Notes: generated from the sequence alone by a model not told the origin. A DNA stretch of 64,000 nt from Gavia stellata (GCF_030936135.1 NC_082600.1:26543943-26607942); one strand, 5' to 3'; counted from the first letter of the stretch, positions 54,801 through 62,172 are shown. Program-made: numbers and translations.

Positions 54801-55821
54801 TGCATGTATGGGAAGGAGAGGCCCCAAGTCCTATTTGATGCTACTCTCCATACCTCACGCGTGAGAAACCGTAGGCCCAGATTTGACCCTGTGTGAAAAC
54901 TACACATCTTGCAGAGGGCAACACCAGGAAAGGGACAGGGCAGTCACACGTGTCCCACCTCTAAGGACAAGCTTCAAAGCACAGAGCACACCATGCGGGA
55001 AAGAATCTCGGAAGAAACAAAGAATCCTCCACTGGAGACACCAGCAGGATTACAGACAGGTTCTCCTGACAGGACACCCACCTCTCCAAGCGAAGCAGAC
55101 AGGGAATTCTTCCTGCTGAGATTTTCATCTGGAAAGAAGTCCTGGCGGGCTCGACGGCCCATCTTTAGTACCTGTAGTGCAGGGGAAATGCGAAGGAGCA
55201 GAGGGCACATGGTTACTGACAAAAGCTGCTTCAGAGCAGGGGGGAAAATGCAAGCAGCAGCTCTGCAGTTACGCTATGCCCCGCAATGAGACATGTTCCC
55301 CTGAACAGTGCAAAAGCGTTACCTGCTGCAGCTGTTAACCCTGCAGCCATCTCCCTGCCCGCGGCCGGGGCACGCCTCACGCTCCTCCATCTCACCCGCG
55401 GGCTGCTCAGCCCTTCCTGCTGCACGGTGTCCCACAGAAGCCCAGCTCCGCGGCGGTACCCAGGGAAAGCCCGGGCAGGCCTCCCGGGGGACGGCGACAC
55501 CCTTTCCCCGCCTCCGCCGCCCTGCGGTGGGGGCTGCCGCCCCCGAGCCCAGCCTCGAGGCTCCCCTGGCCGCGCTCGTCCCGCTCGCGTGCGAACGGGC
55601 CGCAGCTAAAGACCCCGGAGCCCCTGCTCAGAGAGACGGCCCCGGCCCCGGCCCCGGCCCCGGCCCCGGCCCCGGCCCCGCGGCGGCCGCTCGCGCCCTG
55701 CGACGGTTAACGGCCAGCTCGCGCCGCGGGCGGCACAGCGGCCGCGCCGCGGCCGCAGCCCGCTCACCCCGGCGGCACCCCCCCGCCGCGGCGCCTCCGA
55801 CCGCTCCGGCTCAGCCTCCAT
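9757..55821 (-). CDS. IFT43: IFT43, intraflagellar transport protein 43 (nine coding exons)
   Basis: IFT43 is a small subunit of the IFT-A complex, which drives retrograde transport along cilia and entry of membrane receptors; in the family it binds IFT121/WDR35. Joining 55768-55821, 55082-55171, 39073-39140, 26226-26258, 25667-25713, 12562-12634, 11099-11174, 10684-10746 and 9757-9867 (all minus) gives one frame of about 204 residues with GT/AG borders and matching phases throughout. The human protein is about 208-213 residues. Conserved blocks are KMGRRARQ (exon 2), RRQGGWADD (exon 3), [16 protein letters not shown] (exons 5-6), [11 protein letters not shown] (exon 7), [18 protein letters not shown] (exon 8) and [13 protein letters not shown] (exon 9). 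No frameshift or internal stop is seen. The C-terminal half is best conserved; the first exon is the least certain part. Introns range from 352 bp to about 15.9 kb. Confidence 0.95.
9868..10683 (-). other. IFT43: IFT43 intron 8
   Basis: An 816-bp intron with GTGAG donor and TAG acceptor. It contains a 137-codon open frame on the plus strand (10009-10422) with no recognisable family; I take it for chance. Nothing else stands out. Confidence 0.85.
10684..10746 (-). CDS. IFT43: IFT43 coding exon 8
   Basis: A 63-nt exon, phase 0 on both sides, encoding 21 residues from [18 protein letters not shown] to LRE. It is almost identical to the mammalian block. As a phase 0-0 exon it could be skipped without a frameshift. 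Confidence 0.95.
11099..11174 (-). CDS. IFT43: IFT43 coding exon 7
   Basis: A 76-nt exon entering in phase 2 and leaving in phase 0. With the split serine it reads [20 protein letters not shown] and then AAFQTL. The donor is GTAAGT. The acceptor region has a second CAG seven bases into the exon; using it would shift the frame, so the upstream AG is chosen. The 352-bp intron 7 (10747-11098) shows nothing notable. Confidence 0.95.
11175..12561 (-). other. IFT43: IFT43 intron 6
   Basis: A 1,387-bp AT-rich intron with a GTAAGAGC donor. I see no repeat, RNA gene or exon in it. Confidence 0.8.
12562..12634 (-). CDS. IFT43: IFT43 coding exon 6
   Basis: A 73-nt exon that completes a split aspartate and encodes [19 protein letters not shown] then AAPP, leaving in phase 2 to form a serine with exon 7. 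This is among the most conserved blocks of the family. The acceptor is TTGCAG. Confidence 0.95.
15782..15915 (-). mobile_element. CR1 LINE fragment (3' end)
   Basis: Read on the plus strand it starts with two copies of a CACAGAAT-type octamer, then 'aaggttggaaaagacctgca' and 'agcccaacaccaccatgccc'. This is the reverse complement of the avian CR1 3' end, whose tail is a short ATTCTGTG-type repeat. The element therefore lies on the minus strand, with its 3' end at about 15782 and its 5' side truncated near 15915. Low divergence suggests a fairly young bird CR1 subfamily. Confidence 0.9.
17805..17875 (-). repeat. Old MIR-like SINE fragment
   Basis: The text 'gaggtcaggcaataaagcag' followed by 'tggcagagctggatctagaa' and 'accctg' is the reverse complement pattern of the MIR core. 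It is diverged and short. Confidence 0.4.
25075..25094 (+). repeat. Short GGGAT tandem repeat
   Basis: Four perfect GGGAT units in IFT43 intron 5. This is a minor pentanucleotide microsatellite of a kind common in birds. Confidence 0.9.
25493..25507 (+). repeat. CT dinucleotide microsatellite
   Basis: About seven CT units, in a broader pyrimidine-rich stretch of intron 5 about 160 bp from exon 5. Confidence 0.85.
25667..25713 (-). CDS. IFT43: IFT43 coding exon 5
   Basis: A 47-nt exon. With the split aspartate at its start it reads [16 protein letters not shown] and leaves one base for the next aspartate. It aligns with the human RLRPQSLNGSDYGGD segment. Acceptor GCTGCAG, donor GTAAGG. Confidence 0.92.
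25714..26225 (-). other. IFT43: IFT43 intron 4
   Basis: A 512-bp intron between two very small exons. Nothing else is visible in it. Confidence 0.85.
26226..26258 (-). CDS. IFT43: IFT43 coding exon 4 (33-nt exon)
   Basis: A 33-nt microexon that completes a lysine and encodes [10 protein letters not shown], leaving GA for the next aspartate. It matches human KFRRKASEEIED in position and charge pattern. Acceptor CTTGCAG, donor GTAAGT. Because its length is a multiple of three, skipping it keeps the frame. Confidence 0.9.
26767..26794 (+). repeat. G-run tract, G-quadruplex type
   Basis: Four G runs of 5, 7, 6 and 4 bases are separated by loops of 1-3 bases on the plus strand. This fits the usual quadruplex pattern. 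It lies on the strand opposite IFT43 transcription. Confidence 0.85.
30540..31080. promoter_or_regulatory. Orphan CpG island inside IFT43 intron 3
   Basis: About 540 bp of very GC-rich DNA with dense CpGs and GC boxes stands sharply apart from the AT-rich intron around it. No coding exon of a known gene could be read on either strand; the long frames here (for example 30355-30999 minus and 30609-31187 plus) mix Ala, Arg, Pro and Gly as expected from composition. A consensus GTGAGC donor at 30786 on the plus strand would suit a noncoding first exon antisense to IFT43. A strong CTCF-type motif lies at 30854-30866. It could be an alternative promoter, a lncRNA promoter or an insulator. Confidence 0.75.
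30854..30866 (-). promoter_or_regulatory. CTCF-type binding motif
   Basis: The minus strand reads CCGGCAGAGGGCG, which fits the vertebrate CTCF core CC-R-S-Y-AG-R-GGGC-R at every position. It sits inside the orphan CpG island. Occupancy is inferred. Confidence 0.6.
33620..33690 (+). repeat. A-rich low-complexity tract
   Basis: Runs of A broken by single or double G over about 70 bp. It could be the tail of an old retroposed copy, but no identifiable body precedes it. Confidence 0.85.
33998..34070 (+). repeat. Polypurine tract
   Basis: An almost pure A/G stretch: A-rich at first, then runs of G with an AG dinucleotide segment near 34050. Such mirror-like purine tracts can form triplex DNA. 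It lies immediately to the right of an A/G-rich zone and just left of the candidate exon at 34.1 kb. Confidence 0.85.
34099..34460. promoter_or_regulatory. Candidate conserved noncoding element with YY1-type motif
   Basis: The stretch has no recognisable repeat and is rich in developmental-type motifs: CTGACAG near 34290, TTAATGG near 34358, and TGATAGATGG near 34320. At its left edge the minus strand reads AAGATGGCG immediately followed by the donor GTAAGC (34093-34098). That is a YY1-type site, and also a possible alternative exon ending at 34099. No conservation data are available here. Confidence 0.3.
39073..39140 (-). CDS. IFT43: IFT43 coding exon 3
   Basis: A 68-nt exon entering in phase 0 and reading [20 protein letters not shown] then PT, ending with AA of a split lysine. 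The RQGGWA block is a clear family marker. The acceptor is AAAG and the donor is AAGTGAGT. Confidence 0.94.
46300..46378 (-). repeat. Old MIR-like SINE fragment
   Basis: The sequence 'ccaaggccccagagcaaatc' followed by 'tgtggcaaagccaggaagac' and 'aacccag' has the order of the reverse-complement MIR core. Divergence is high. Confidence 0.4.
48848..49440 (+). mobile_element. Solo LTR of an avian endogenous retrovirus (ERVL-like)
   Basis: The 593-bp element begins TGTGCTGG and ends CCACAACA, the usual TG...CA termini. It is flanked by a perfect 5-bp target duplication GAAAG (48843-48847 and 49441-49445). Inside are a perfect cAMP response element TGACGTCA (49101-49108), a TATAAA box (49118-49123) and an ATTAAA poly(A) signal (49300-49305), so the LTR reads on the plus strand, antisense to IFT43. 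No gag, pol or env sequence lies between the duplications, so recombination between two LTRs has removed the body. I recognise the sequence as a family abundant in Neoaves, assigned from memory. A run of 16 G lies at 49365-49380. Confidence 0.93.
49101..49123 (+). promoter_or_regulatory. LTR core promoter: CRE and TATA box
   Basis: A perfect palindromic CRE is nine bases upstream of a TATAAA box. This is a compact, still intact RNA polymerase II promoter. Transcription would start near 49150 and run antisense through the rest of intron 2 towards IFT43 exon 2. Activity is inferred. Confidence 0.7.
55082..55171 (-). CDS. IFT43: IFT43 coding exon 2
   Basis: A 90-nt exon, phase 0 at both ends, reading [20 protein letters not shown] and then [10 protein letters not shown]. 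The KMGRRA block matches human AKMGRRAQ, where the human coding exon 1 also ends just before it. Acceptor CTACAG, donor GTGGGT. If exon 1 is noncoding in this bird, translation could start at the methionine of KMGRR. Confidence 0.92.
55172..55767 (-). other. IFT43: IFT43 intron 1
   Basis: A 596-bp, GC-rich intron that is largely part of the promoter CpG island. It carries a seven-unit GGGGCC repeat on the transcribed strand. Confidence 0.7.
55638..55679 (-). repeat. GGGGCC hexanucleotide repeat, seven units
   Basis: Seven perfect GGCCCC units on the plus strand, hence GGGGCC on the IFT43 strand. The repeat lies 88 nt into IFT43 intron 1. It is the same unit, in the same gene position (first intron near the first exon), as the human C9orf72 repeat. 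Confidence 0.95.
55768..55821 (-). CDS. IFT43: IFT43 coding exon 1 (candidate)
   Basis: The ATG at 55819-55821 opens [18 protein letters not shown], followed directly by a GTGAGC donor in phase 0, which matches exon 2. Length (18 residues) fits the 19-residue human exon 1, and both begin ME, but the rest differs: human is acidic and leucine-rich, this is Pro/Arg/Gly-rich. The choice rests on phase, position in the CpG island and the donor. Another ATG in the island (minus strand, near 55390) leads to a donor in the wrong phase. A start within exon 2 is the main alternative. Confidence 0.6.
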
Positions 55822-56049
55822 CCGCCGCCGCCGCCGGTGCTTCCGGCAGACAGCCCGCCCCCGCGGCCCCGGCAACCACCGCCCGCAGGGGCCGCGCCGC
55901 TGACCCCCGCCGCCCCGCGGGCCTGGCCTGCGCCAAGTCCGTCCCCTCTCGTCACTGCGTCCGCCCCGGGTGCCATCCCCACGGAGCCCGGCCTGCCCCC
56001 GCGGGGGCCCTACGGCCCCTGAGCGCCCGGGCTCTGCCCTGCCCGGCCC

Positions 56050-56073
56050 GGCCCCGGCCCCGGCCCCGGCCCC
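56050..56073 (-). repeat. GGGGCC hexanucleotide repeat, four units
   Basis: Four perfect units, followed on the plus strand by GCTCAC, that is a GTGAGC donor (56074-56079) on the IFT43 strand. The repeat thus immediately follows a second potential splice donor, about 230 bp upstream of the candidate start codon. Confidence 0.95.
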
Positions 56074-56816
56074 GCTCACCCCCAGACCCTCCGGGGCAGC
56101 CCTGCTCCCAGGGGTCTGGCCCTGCAGCCGGGGGCGGCCGGCAGGCCGCACACCTCGTAAAGAGCGGCTTAACACAGGCTGGGTATTCCTGCCGGACAGC
56201 CGGCAACGAAGTACGACGCGGGGTAGTCCTGGTAGCCATATAAATACCCAGCCCCGTTAGCAATCTCAGTATCTTGGCCCGACTAACAGTGACAGCAGTG
56301 CCACAATTTCTCAGCACAATACGTCATGTAAATACTCTTTTATCAGTTTTTAAACGTGCAGTAGGGGCAGGTTAAAAACAGCCCGCCACTCTGTCTTCTC
56401 CAACTCTTTATTGTATACGCTTTTTAAGTTCCTGCTGAGGCAGACTATCCCAGCCTTGTAGATCTGTCTCCTCATAGAGGCTTTTGCCAAGCCTCCTGAT
56501 GGCTTCTGATGCTCTTCCCAATTCTCTCTAGCTCTCTAACACTGCTTTCCAAACAAGGCAGCTGGTCCCCACGGCACTCAGTGGAGGCAGTCCCAAGGAT
56601 CAAATATAAGCGCAGCACAGCGATCATGACACACATGCCTCTTCCGTATAAGTTATGCAGAGATTTCCACTGAGCTGCCTAAAACGACCCCTGGTCCCTT
56701 TCTTGGCTGGACAGATGTATAGATTAATTGTAAATAGCTCCACATGTTAAATAAACATTCAGTTCTCCAGTGCTTTGTCCATTTTTCTGGGATCTCTGAC
56801 ATTGATAGATATCAGT

Positions 56817-56965
56817 CATAGAATCATAGAATGTCTCAAGTTGGAAGGGACCCATAAGGATCACCGAGTCCAACTTCCTGCTACTCGCAGGACTACTTAA
56901 AACTAAACCATATGACTAAGAGCATCATCCAGCCACTCCTTGAACTCTGACAGGCTTCCTCACAA
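56817..56965 (-). mobile_element. CR1 LINE fragment (3' end)
   Basis: Two copies of a CATAGAAT-type octamer, then 'aagttggaagggacccataa' and 'ggatcaccgagtccaacttc', give the reverse complement of a CR1 3' end of the subfamily with 'agggacccata'. The element is on the minus strand, truncated near 56965, and more diverged than the copy at 15.8 kb. Confidence 0.88.
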
Positions 56966-57312
56966 TCTTCACCCATCCTCATTAGCCTAAATAATTGTCA
57001 TCCATTTATTCTGCTGCTACAATCAAGAACTGTACCACACCACAAACTGTACTGTTAACACTTTGCCATGATGAAAATTGACTGTGTAACCCTAAAGTCT
57101 CAAGTCTTCCAGGAATACCTTTTACTAAAGGCACCAGATCTCACTCCGTACCTGCTTAGCTTTAGTAGAAGCTCATGGTCTGGCTGAAGAACTTTAAGAA
57201 CTCTAAATAAATTGTGTCAAATAATTCTCCTTTTTTCCATTCCTTACTCACATTTTTAAGTAGTTGTGCTGTGACTGTGATGATCTAAGGATTAAGTGAA
57301 ATAAGATTTGTG

Positions 57313-57445
57313 GGGAGAGGTAATAACTTTTCATTAGACCAACTGATAGAGCTGGAAAAAAACATACAAGAAGTGTTTCTTGCCTGAAAGCTTGTCTGTT
57401 TTTTCCAGCTCTATCAATTGGTCTAATAAAAGATATTATCTCCCT
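57313..57445. repeat. Foldback (inverted) repeat
   Basis: Two arms of about 50 bp (57313-57364 and 57397-57445) are inverted copies of each other with a loop of about 32 bp. The inner 33 bp, around 'agagctgg' and 'ccagctct', is nearly perfect. The arm text (a 'gaccaa..gatagagctgg' type with 'aaaagatattat') resembles an old interspersed repeat seen in reptiles and birds, but I cannot name the family with certainty. Confidence 0.8.
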
Positions 57446-59879
57446 TTACAAACCTTGACATGTTCAAGGAATTCAATAAGCAAGATGTAATTTTCCTTTT
57501 TTGAAGCCAGGCTGGTTAGGCTCTATGAAATTGTCATCTTCCAGATACTTTGTTTTTCTCTTTTAATTACAGATTCAGGTATTCCTGAGGTAGAGAGGGC
57601 AGTTTCCAAATAGCCCCATGCCTCACCATCAGGGCCATGGGAATATGGCCTGCATTTCCCACTTCCCACCCACTCCTCCGCAGAGCTGCCGCAACAGTGC
57701 AGCTACACAGATACCAGGAGACGGAGGGGACTGTAGCCTCCCGGTTGCAGTAGCTACTGCAGGATGTCCGAGTATAAGTGTATACTTATAGCTGACCTTC
57801 TTGATCAGAAAAGGCGCATCCTGTGAGGAGCGTGATAATGTCCAGAGCAGCATCTGCTATAGCAGGAGGGCATCCCTGGGGCAGGAATCCTTGGGTAGGA
57901 GTGCATTGCCAGCTGTGGCCCCAAACAGGTAGCTGGCAGACTGTTCCTACCGAAGGCAGGGTAGGAACAGTATGGGGTGCCATCCTGGATGGACAGATCA
58001 TGAAGCAGCAGGACCTGTGGGTTCACTCATCTGGAACTGACCCCCCCCAAGCCCCTCCTCGTGATTCCCCCGGGTCCCCATCCCAGACACCACCCCACTA
58101 GCACATCCCAGCTGCCCACAAGACAGGCTGTGCTGCTTGCTGTTCACCCCAGTGACAGGACTCTCAGGCTGACTGAAGGAGGATGGAGTCCACATGCGGG
58201 AAGGAAAACATTTAATCGAGCCTTGCCTCAGAACTTTGACTTCTGACTTCAGAGATTCCTGATGAGAGAGAAGAGCAGATGTGCAGAAAGAATGAAACCT
58301 AAAATCTGTCCTGCCTTGAGTCCCTCTGGACTCCTCCACTCATCGGAATGGGGTTTGTCACCCACCCTGACACATTTTTTCCTGCTTGGGGAAGGCAACA
58401 GGGGAAAAAGAGTCTTCATCCATTGTTTCATGTTGTGGCTAAAATGGATCTTGCTTGCTTCAAACGTTGGTGTCACCTTTTCTGAACAGCTTAATTCTCT
58501 TCTGCCCTACTGGTGACACTGCAGACAGCATCTGATCCTGGGCCGAGAGCAGCCCCACTCAACCAAGAAGGAGACAGTCAACAGGACAAACATCTGGTGC
58601 TGCTGAGGCTGTCTAAAGCCATATTCTGTGCTTGCTTCCTGTCCAGTTCAGGTCTGCAGTACAAGGGTTTCTCTTTCCCAGTGTACGGTTTCAGGTGTAT
58701 TCTCAGCTCTCAGTCTGCCTTACTTGTTCAGTTTCGTCCTCACTGTAAATCACACTGCTGCCACCCCCTCTCATCTGAACAGCAAGTAAGAACTACGCAA
58801 GCATTCCTTTCACAGACAAGTTCTCACACCTCAGCATGGACTCTGTCCACCTGGTTTCAACCCAAAACCGATCACACCCAATAGGACTAACAGGGTCCCC
58901 CACTAGCGCTGTTTGATGTTGATTACTCCTTGACTGGACTTATGAATAGAGCTTGCGTCTGGTCCTCCTTCTACCCAAGAGAAAGCCGGGAGAGTCTGGG
59001 AAAGCAATCACACTTGAGCACTCCCACATGCTTCTGGTCCTAGACCACCTTTAGAGCAAGGGCACACGCATGTAGTTAAAGCTACAGCTATGGTGGAAGG
59101 CCCACATGGTAGCACTACTCTGGGAGAGAACAATGACCACCTTATTCAGAGCGGTCAGAGGTTTTGTTAAGCAGCTCTCTGGCAGCAGTAGGATTTATGG
59201 GATGCAGGGCAATTCCAGTAGCAACCAGTGACACAGCACTGTGCCTTTCTTCCTCACCCAGTCCTCACATCAAGCGGCCAGCCAGACTCCCAATTTCAAC
59301 ATGGGCCAATTCATTGAAAACATTAAGCTTCCACTGGGAAGCAAAGTGCTTGGCAAAGACTGCCGCCATAGCCTGCTCCACACTAGCAGCACACCAGCAG
59401 CTCCAAGCACGTCAGTTTGGTTTTTCTGCAATTTTTTTCTCCATGCACCTCAAAGTATTTACCCCATCTCTAAGGGTTTTTGGAGGAGGGAAACAACTAC
59501 AAACATTCTGTTATTTGTGTGGGTTCCAGGACAATATCTCGTACCAGTTGCAAAGCTTCAAACAAGAGGTTCCTCCCTCTGCCAGGTGGAAGGGGCTTTG
59601 ATAGGCAGAAAAGGCCCACGTGTTTGCCTGTCTCGATCTCCATGAGAACAGATGCTGTTCGGGTTACGTCAGCCCCAGCTCAAACTGTCAAACCCCAGCC
59701 AGGGTTGCCAAGTGTGAAATATTTCCTGCGATACTCGCATGTTCAGTAGCCCTGTCAGGCTCTCCCTCAGCCCAGCTGGATTCCAGCATGTCCAAGACAT
59801 GCAACCTGTTAGCGACTGCTGCTCGCAGCCACCAGTGGCAGTTCCAGCGCATGTCAGACCACAGAGCTTCCCCACATCT

Positions 59880-60245
59880 TCTCAACCCAGAGAGAGCAAC
59901 GCCCAGAGCAGAAAGTGAGTGGCACCACACCTACATCCTTCTTCTCCACTATTATTTCCAAGCAGCAAGTTCCCACTGCCAACTTGTAACAGAAGAGTCT
60001 GCTCTCAGCCATTAACAACATAACCTTACATTTTGCAGTATTGCATTTCATCCCATTTCTACTGTCTCAGCCATCAAAATTGCCTACCCCCTCCCATAGG
60101 ATATACCAATCTTCCCCTGTATGGACAATGCCTCCCAACTTTGGATAAGCAGCCAATTTCATTAGCACATCCATTTCAGCGTGCCAAGATCATTAATGAA
60201 AACTGGGCCCGGGACCAGCCCCTGGGGAACTCCTCTAGCAATCTC
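59880..60245 (-). mobile_element. Decayed CR1-like reverse transcriptase fragment
   Basis: The minus strand reads GVPQGLVPGP then VFINDL at about 60190-60235. This matches the conserved VPQGSVLGP...FINDL motif of CR1/L3-type non-LTR reverse transcriptases. Further on, a KCKVMLL segment near 60020-60040 matches the 'KCKVMHLG' block of the same domain. Frameshifts, deletions and stop codons break it up, so it is a fossil with no intact enzyme. Confidence 0.75.
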
Positions 60246-61692
60246 TTATAATTCCTGTACGTATCTCCATCTTAACTAATAACTCACCGTGCAGCACTGT
60301 AGCAAATGGATTACTGAAGCCCAAAGCAATCAGTTCTACCAACTGAGCTCCAACCTAACGTGGAGTAGAGGAGGTCCCAGAGCGGAAAAGCATCCGGAAT
60401 TCATGTCAGAAGTGCCTGGGGAGCTCTAGAAACATCTATCCCAATCTACATAAAAATATTCCATGGATAGTTAGTGGCAGCACTCAGACTTTGTACCTTA
60501 CTCCAAGTCGTGATTCACCTGACATCATCTTAGAGCCACTAGATCTTGTTACAGCTTTGTCTGCTCCATCAAGGAACATAAATTCCTCTTCCCCAAGCAA
60601 AGCACACACAAACTGTGAGCAGCTCACCCTTGGGTCTTCTCAGAGCTGCAGGGAATGGGCTCACCAGGTGTCCAGCACCCCCAGCTGCCCCATGAATTTC
60701 CTCTGAACCTCTTCCACACTCCGTGTCTTCCGTGAGCTGAACAAGTGCTCTCCCCAGCCCCAGACCCCCAAACATGCAAACCAGGGAATGCTACCCGCAG
60801 CCATGCCTGGTGTCTCCAGCCACAGATCAGCAGCCCTGCTGTCAGACACCACCCCTTCCAGGTGCCAGGGCCACATGCCCCTGGGGCCCACCTCTCCCAG
60901 AGCACGAAGCCCCCAGGACTTGCTTCCACAGAGAGCTCTATCCAGCTCACGCCTCGCCCACAGCCCCACAGCAGCTGTCCCCGCCGCATCTTCCCGACGG
61001 CTCAGCCACGCTGCTGGCTTCTTTGGCAGAGCAGCCAGTGCTGCGAGCGGCTGCCCTGGGTCAGGAAGGCATGAAGCCGCCATCCTGCCCCAGACCTTCG
61101 GGCGCCTCACCAGCCCAGGGGTGTTTGGCTCCCCCTCTGCGGGCGCCCAGGAGAAGGGCTGGGTGGTGGGGTGGGGAGTCCCTGGGTAGCTGGGGCAGGG
61201 TCCAGCTGAGGGCACGAGAAGGGTGCTCGCTCCAGGGGCCAGGAGCCCCTGGGCTTCAGGGCAGCGGGCACAGGCTCAGCCTGGGGCAGGGAGGGAGGGA
61301 GGCCGGTGTGGTGGGTGGCCATGATCAGGGCATGGACCAGGAAAGGAGCCCGCACAGGCCCAGGTCATGGATCCAACCCTCAACTGGGGCCAGCGTTTTG
61401 TCTCCCGCCTGTGGCCCTGGCCCCCGTCGAGGGCAGTGGGTGCCTGAAGCAGCCTCTTCCCCTCAGCGGGAGCTGCTATGGAGGGGGACTCCCCTGCGGT
61501 CCAGTGGCAACCTGCCTTCAGGGCCTCAGGGCTTCACCCTGCCTGCCCGCTACCTTCCCTCGGCCCCCGGGGCCTCGCGGGCCCCGCCAGCCGCGCCGCC
61601 AGCCTGGGCCCCGCCGGGGCCGCCGCAGCCCCTCGCCCGCAGCGCGGCGCCCGGCCCCCGCCGGCCGCCCGGCCCCTCCCTCCTCCCTCCCT

Positions 61693-61765
61693 CGGAAAGA
61701 AACCACATCAGGAAAGTATTTGGGGTATTTTTAGCCGCTTTTAATGCGATTTCGCAGCTGGAAAC
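61693..61765 (+). promoter_or_regulatory. AT-rich motif block in the TGFB3 island (RUNX and MEF2 type sites)
   Basis: Inside the CpG island, a 70-bp stretch keeps AT-rich sequence with an AACCACA RUNX-type core (61701-61707), a TATTTTTA MEF2-type core (61726-61733) and GGAA ETS-type cores. Survival of such sequence in a very GC-rich context suggests constraint. It lies about 430 bp upstream of the TATA box. Confidence 0.4.
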
Positions 61766-61863
61766 GGGAGGGGCCTCCCCGCGCCGGCCGCCAGCGCGCG
61801 GCGGACCACCGCGAAGGGCCCGACCGCCGCCGCCGCCCCGCGCCCGCCGCGGCCTGGGCGGCG

Positions 61864-61877
61864 CCAGCAGGGGGCGC
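61864..61877 (+). promoter_or_regulatory. CTCF-type binding motif
   Basis: The plus strand reads CCAGCAGGGGGCGC, a near-ideal CTCF core. It lies about 300 bp upstream of the TGFB3 TATA box, between the two divergent genes. Confidence 0.65.
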
Positions 61878-62033
61878 CCGCGCGCCGCCGCCGCGGCGGT
61901 GCGGCGGCCACGTCGGAGGGCGCGCGGGGCCGCCCCGCCGCGGAGGGGCCCGGCTCCGGGGCGCGAGGGGCCCGGCGCCGCCGGCCACGCGGGGGGCGGC
62001 GGCGGGGCCCGGCGCGGGGGGCGGCGGCGGCGA

Positions 62034-62056
62034 CGGGCGGGCGGGCGGGCGGGCGG
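62034..62056 (+). repeat. CGGG tandem repeat
   Basis: About five CGGG units upstream of the TGFB3 TATA box. This is a short GC-rich microsatellite with potential for quadruplex formation. Confidence 0.85.
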
Positions 62057-62146
62057 CGTGGCTGCGCGGCTGCTGAAGCCATTAGCGCGGTGCTGCGGGC
62101 GAAGGCCGGGCTTGGAGCTCCCTCCCCCGCCCGAGCCCCGTCCCGG

Positions 62147-62172
62147 GGACGTCATGGGAGGGAGGTATAAAA
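62147..62172 (+). promoter_or_regulatory. TGFB3: TGFB3 core promoter: CRE-like site and TATA box
   Basis: A CRE-like GGACGTCA (62147-62154; one mismatch to TGACGTCA) lies 11 bp upstream of TATAAAA (62166-62172). A TATA box with a proximal CRE is the known arrangement of the mammalian TGFB3 promoter, unlike the TATA-less TGFB1 promoter. It predicts transcription from about 62197-62202 and control by CREB/ATF. Confidence 0.88.

Larger units (their letters stand above)
39141..55081 (-). other. IFT43: IFT43 intron 2
   Basis: The largest intron, about 15.9 kb. It contains the solo LTR at 48.85-49.44 kb, a MIR-like scrap at 46.3 kb, a G-run at 47411-47426, and a diverged ancient-repeat-like stretch near 44.52-44.72 kb. 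A 304-codon minus frame at 39743-40657 has no recognisable domain. No additional splice-consistent IFT43 exon was found. Confidence 0.8.
55370..56160. promoter_or_regulatory. IFT43: IFT43 promoter CpG island
   Basis: About 790 bp of dense CpG and GC-box sequence covers the candidate IFT43 exon 1 and intron 1. Two GTTGCC half-sites of the RFX X-box type lie on the gene strand, at 55871-55876 inside the island and 56202-56207 just beyond it. RFX factors drive many cilia genes, but neither site has a well-formed second half. No clear TATA box is placed for the minus strand, so a dispersed start is likely. Confidence 0.85.
56161..61480. other. Intergenic spacer between IFT43 and TGFB3
   Basis: The two genes are head to head with about 6.3 kb between the IFT43 start codon and the predicted TGFB3 start site. 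The spacer holds a CR1 tail, a foldback repeat and a decayed CR1 reverse-transcriptase fragment. No exon of another gene was found; open frames at 59164-59645 and 60774-61189 have no recognisable family. Confidence 0.75.

Noticed and set aside
55310..55392. Alternative IFT43 first exon starting MEERE on the minus strand
   Set aside because: Its donor is in phase 2, which would put exon 2 into a frame with an immediate stop.
55308..56243. A 311-codon plus-strand frame over the IFT43 promoter island
   Set aside because: It contains the hexanucleotide repeat read as Pro/Gly and is explained by composition.
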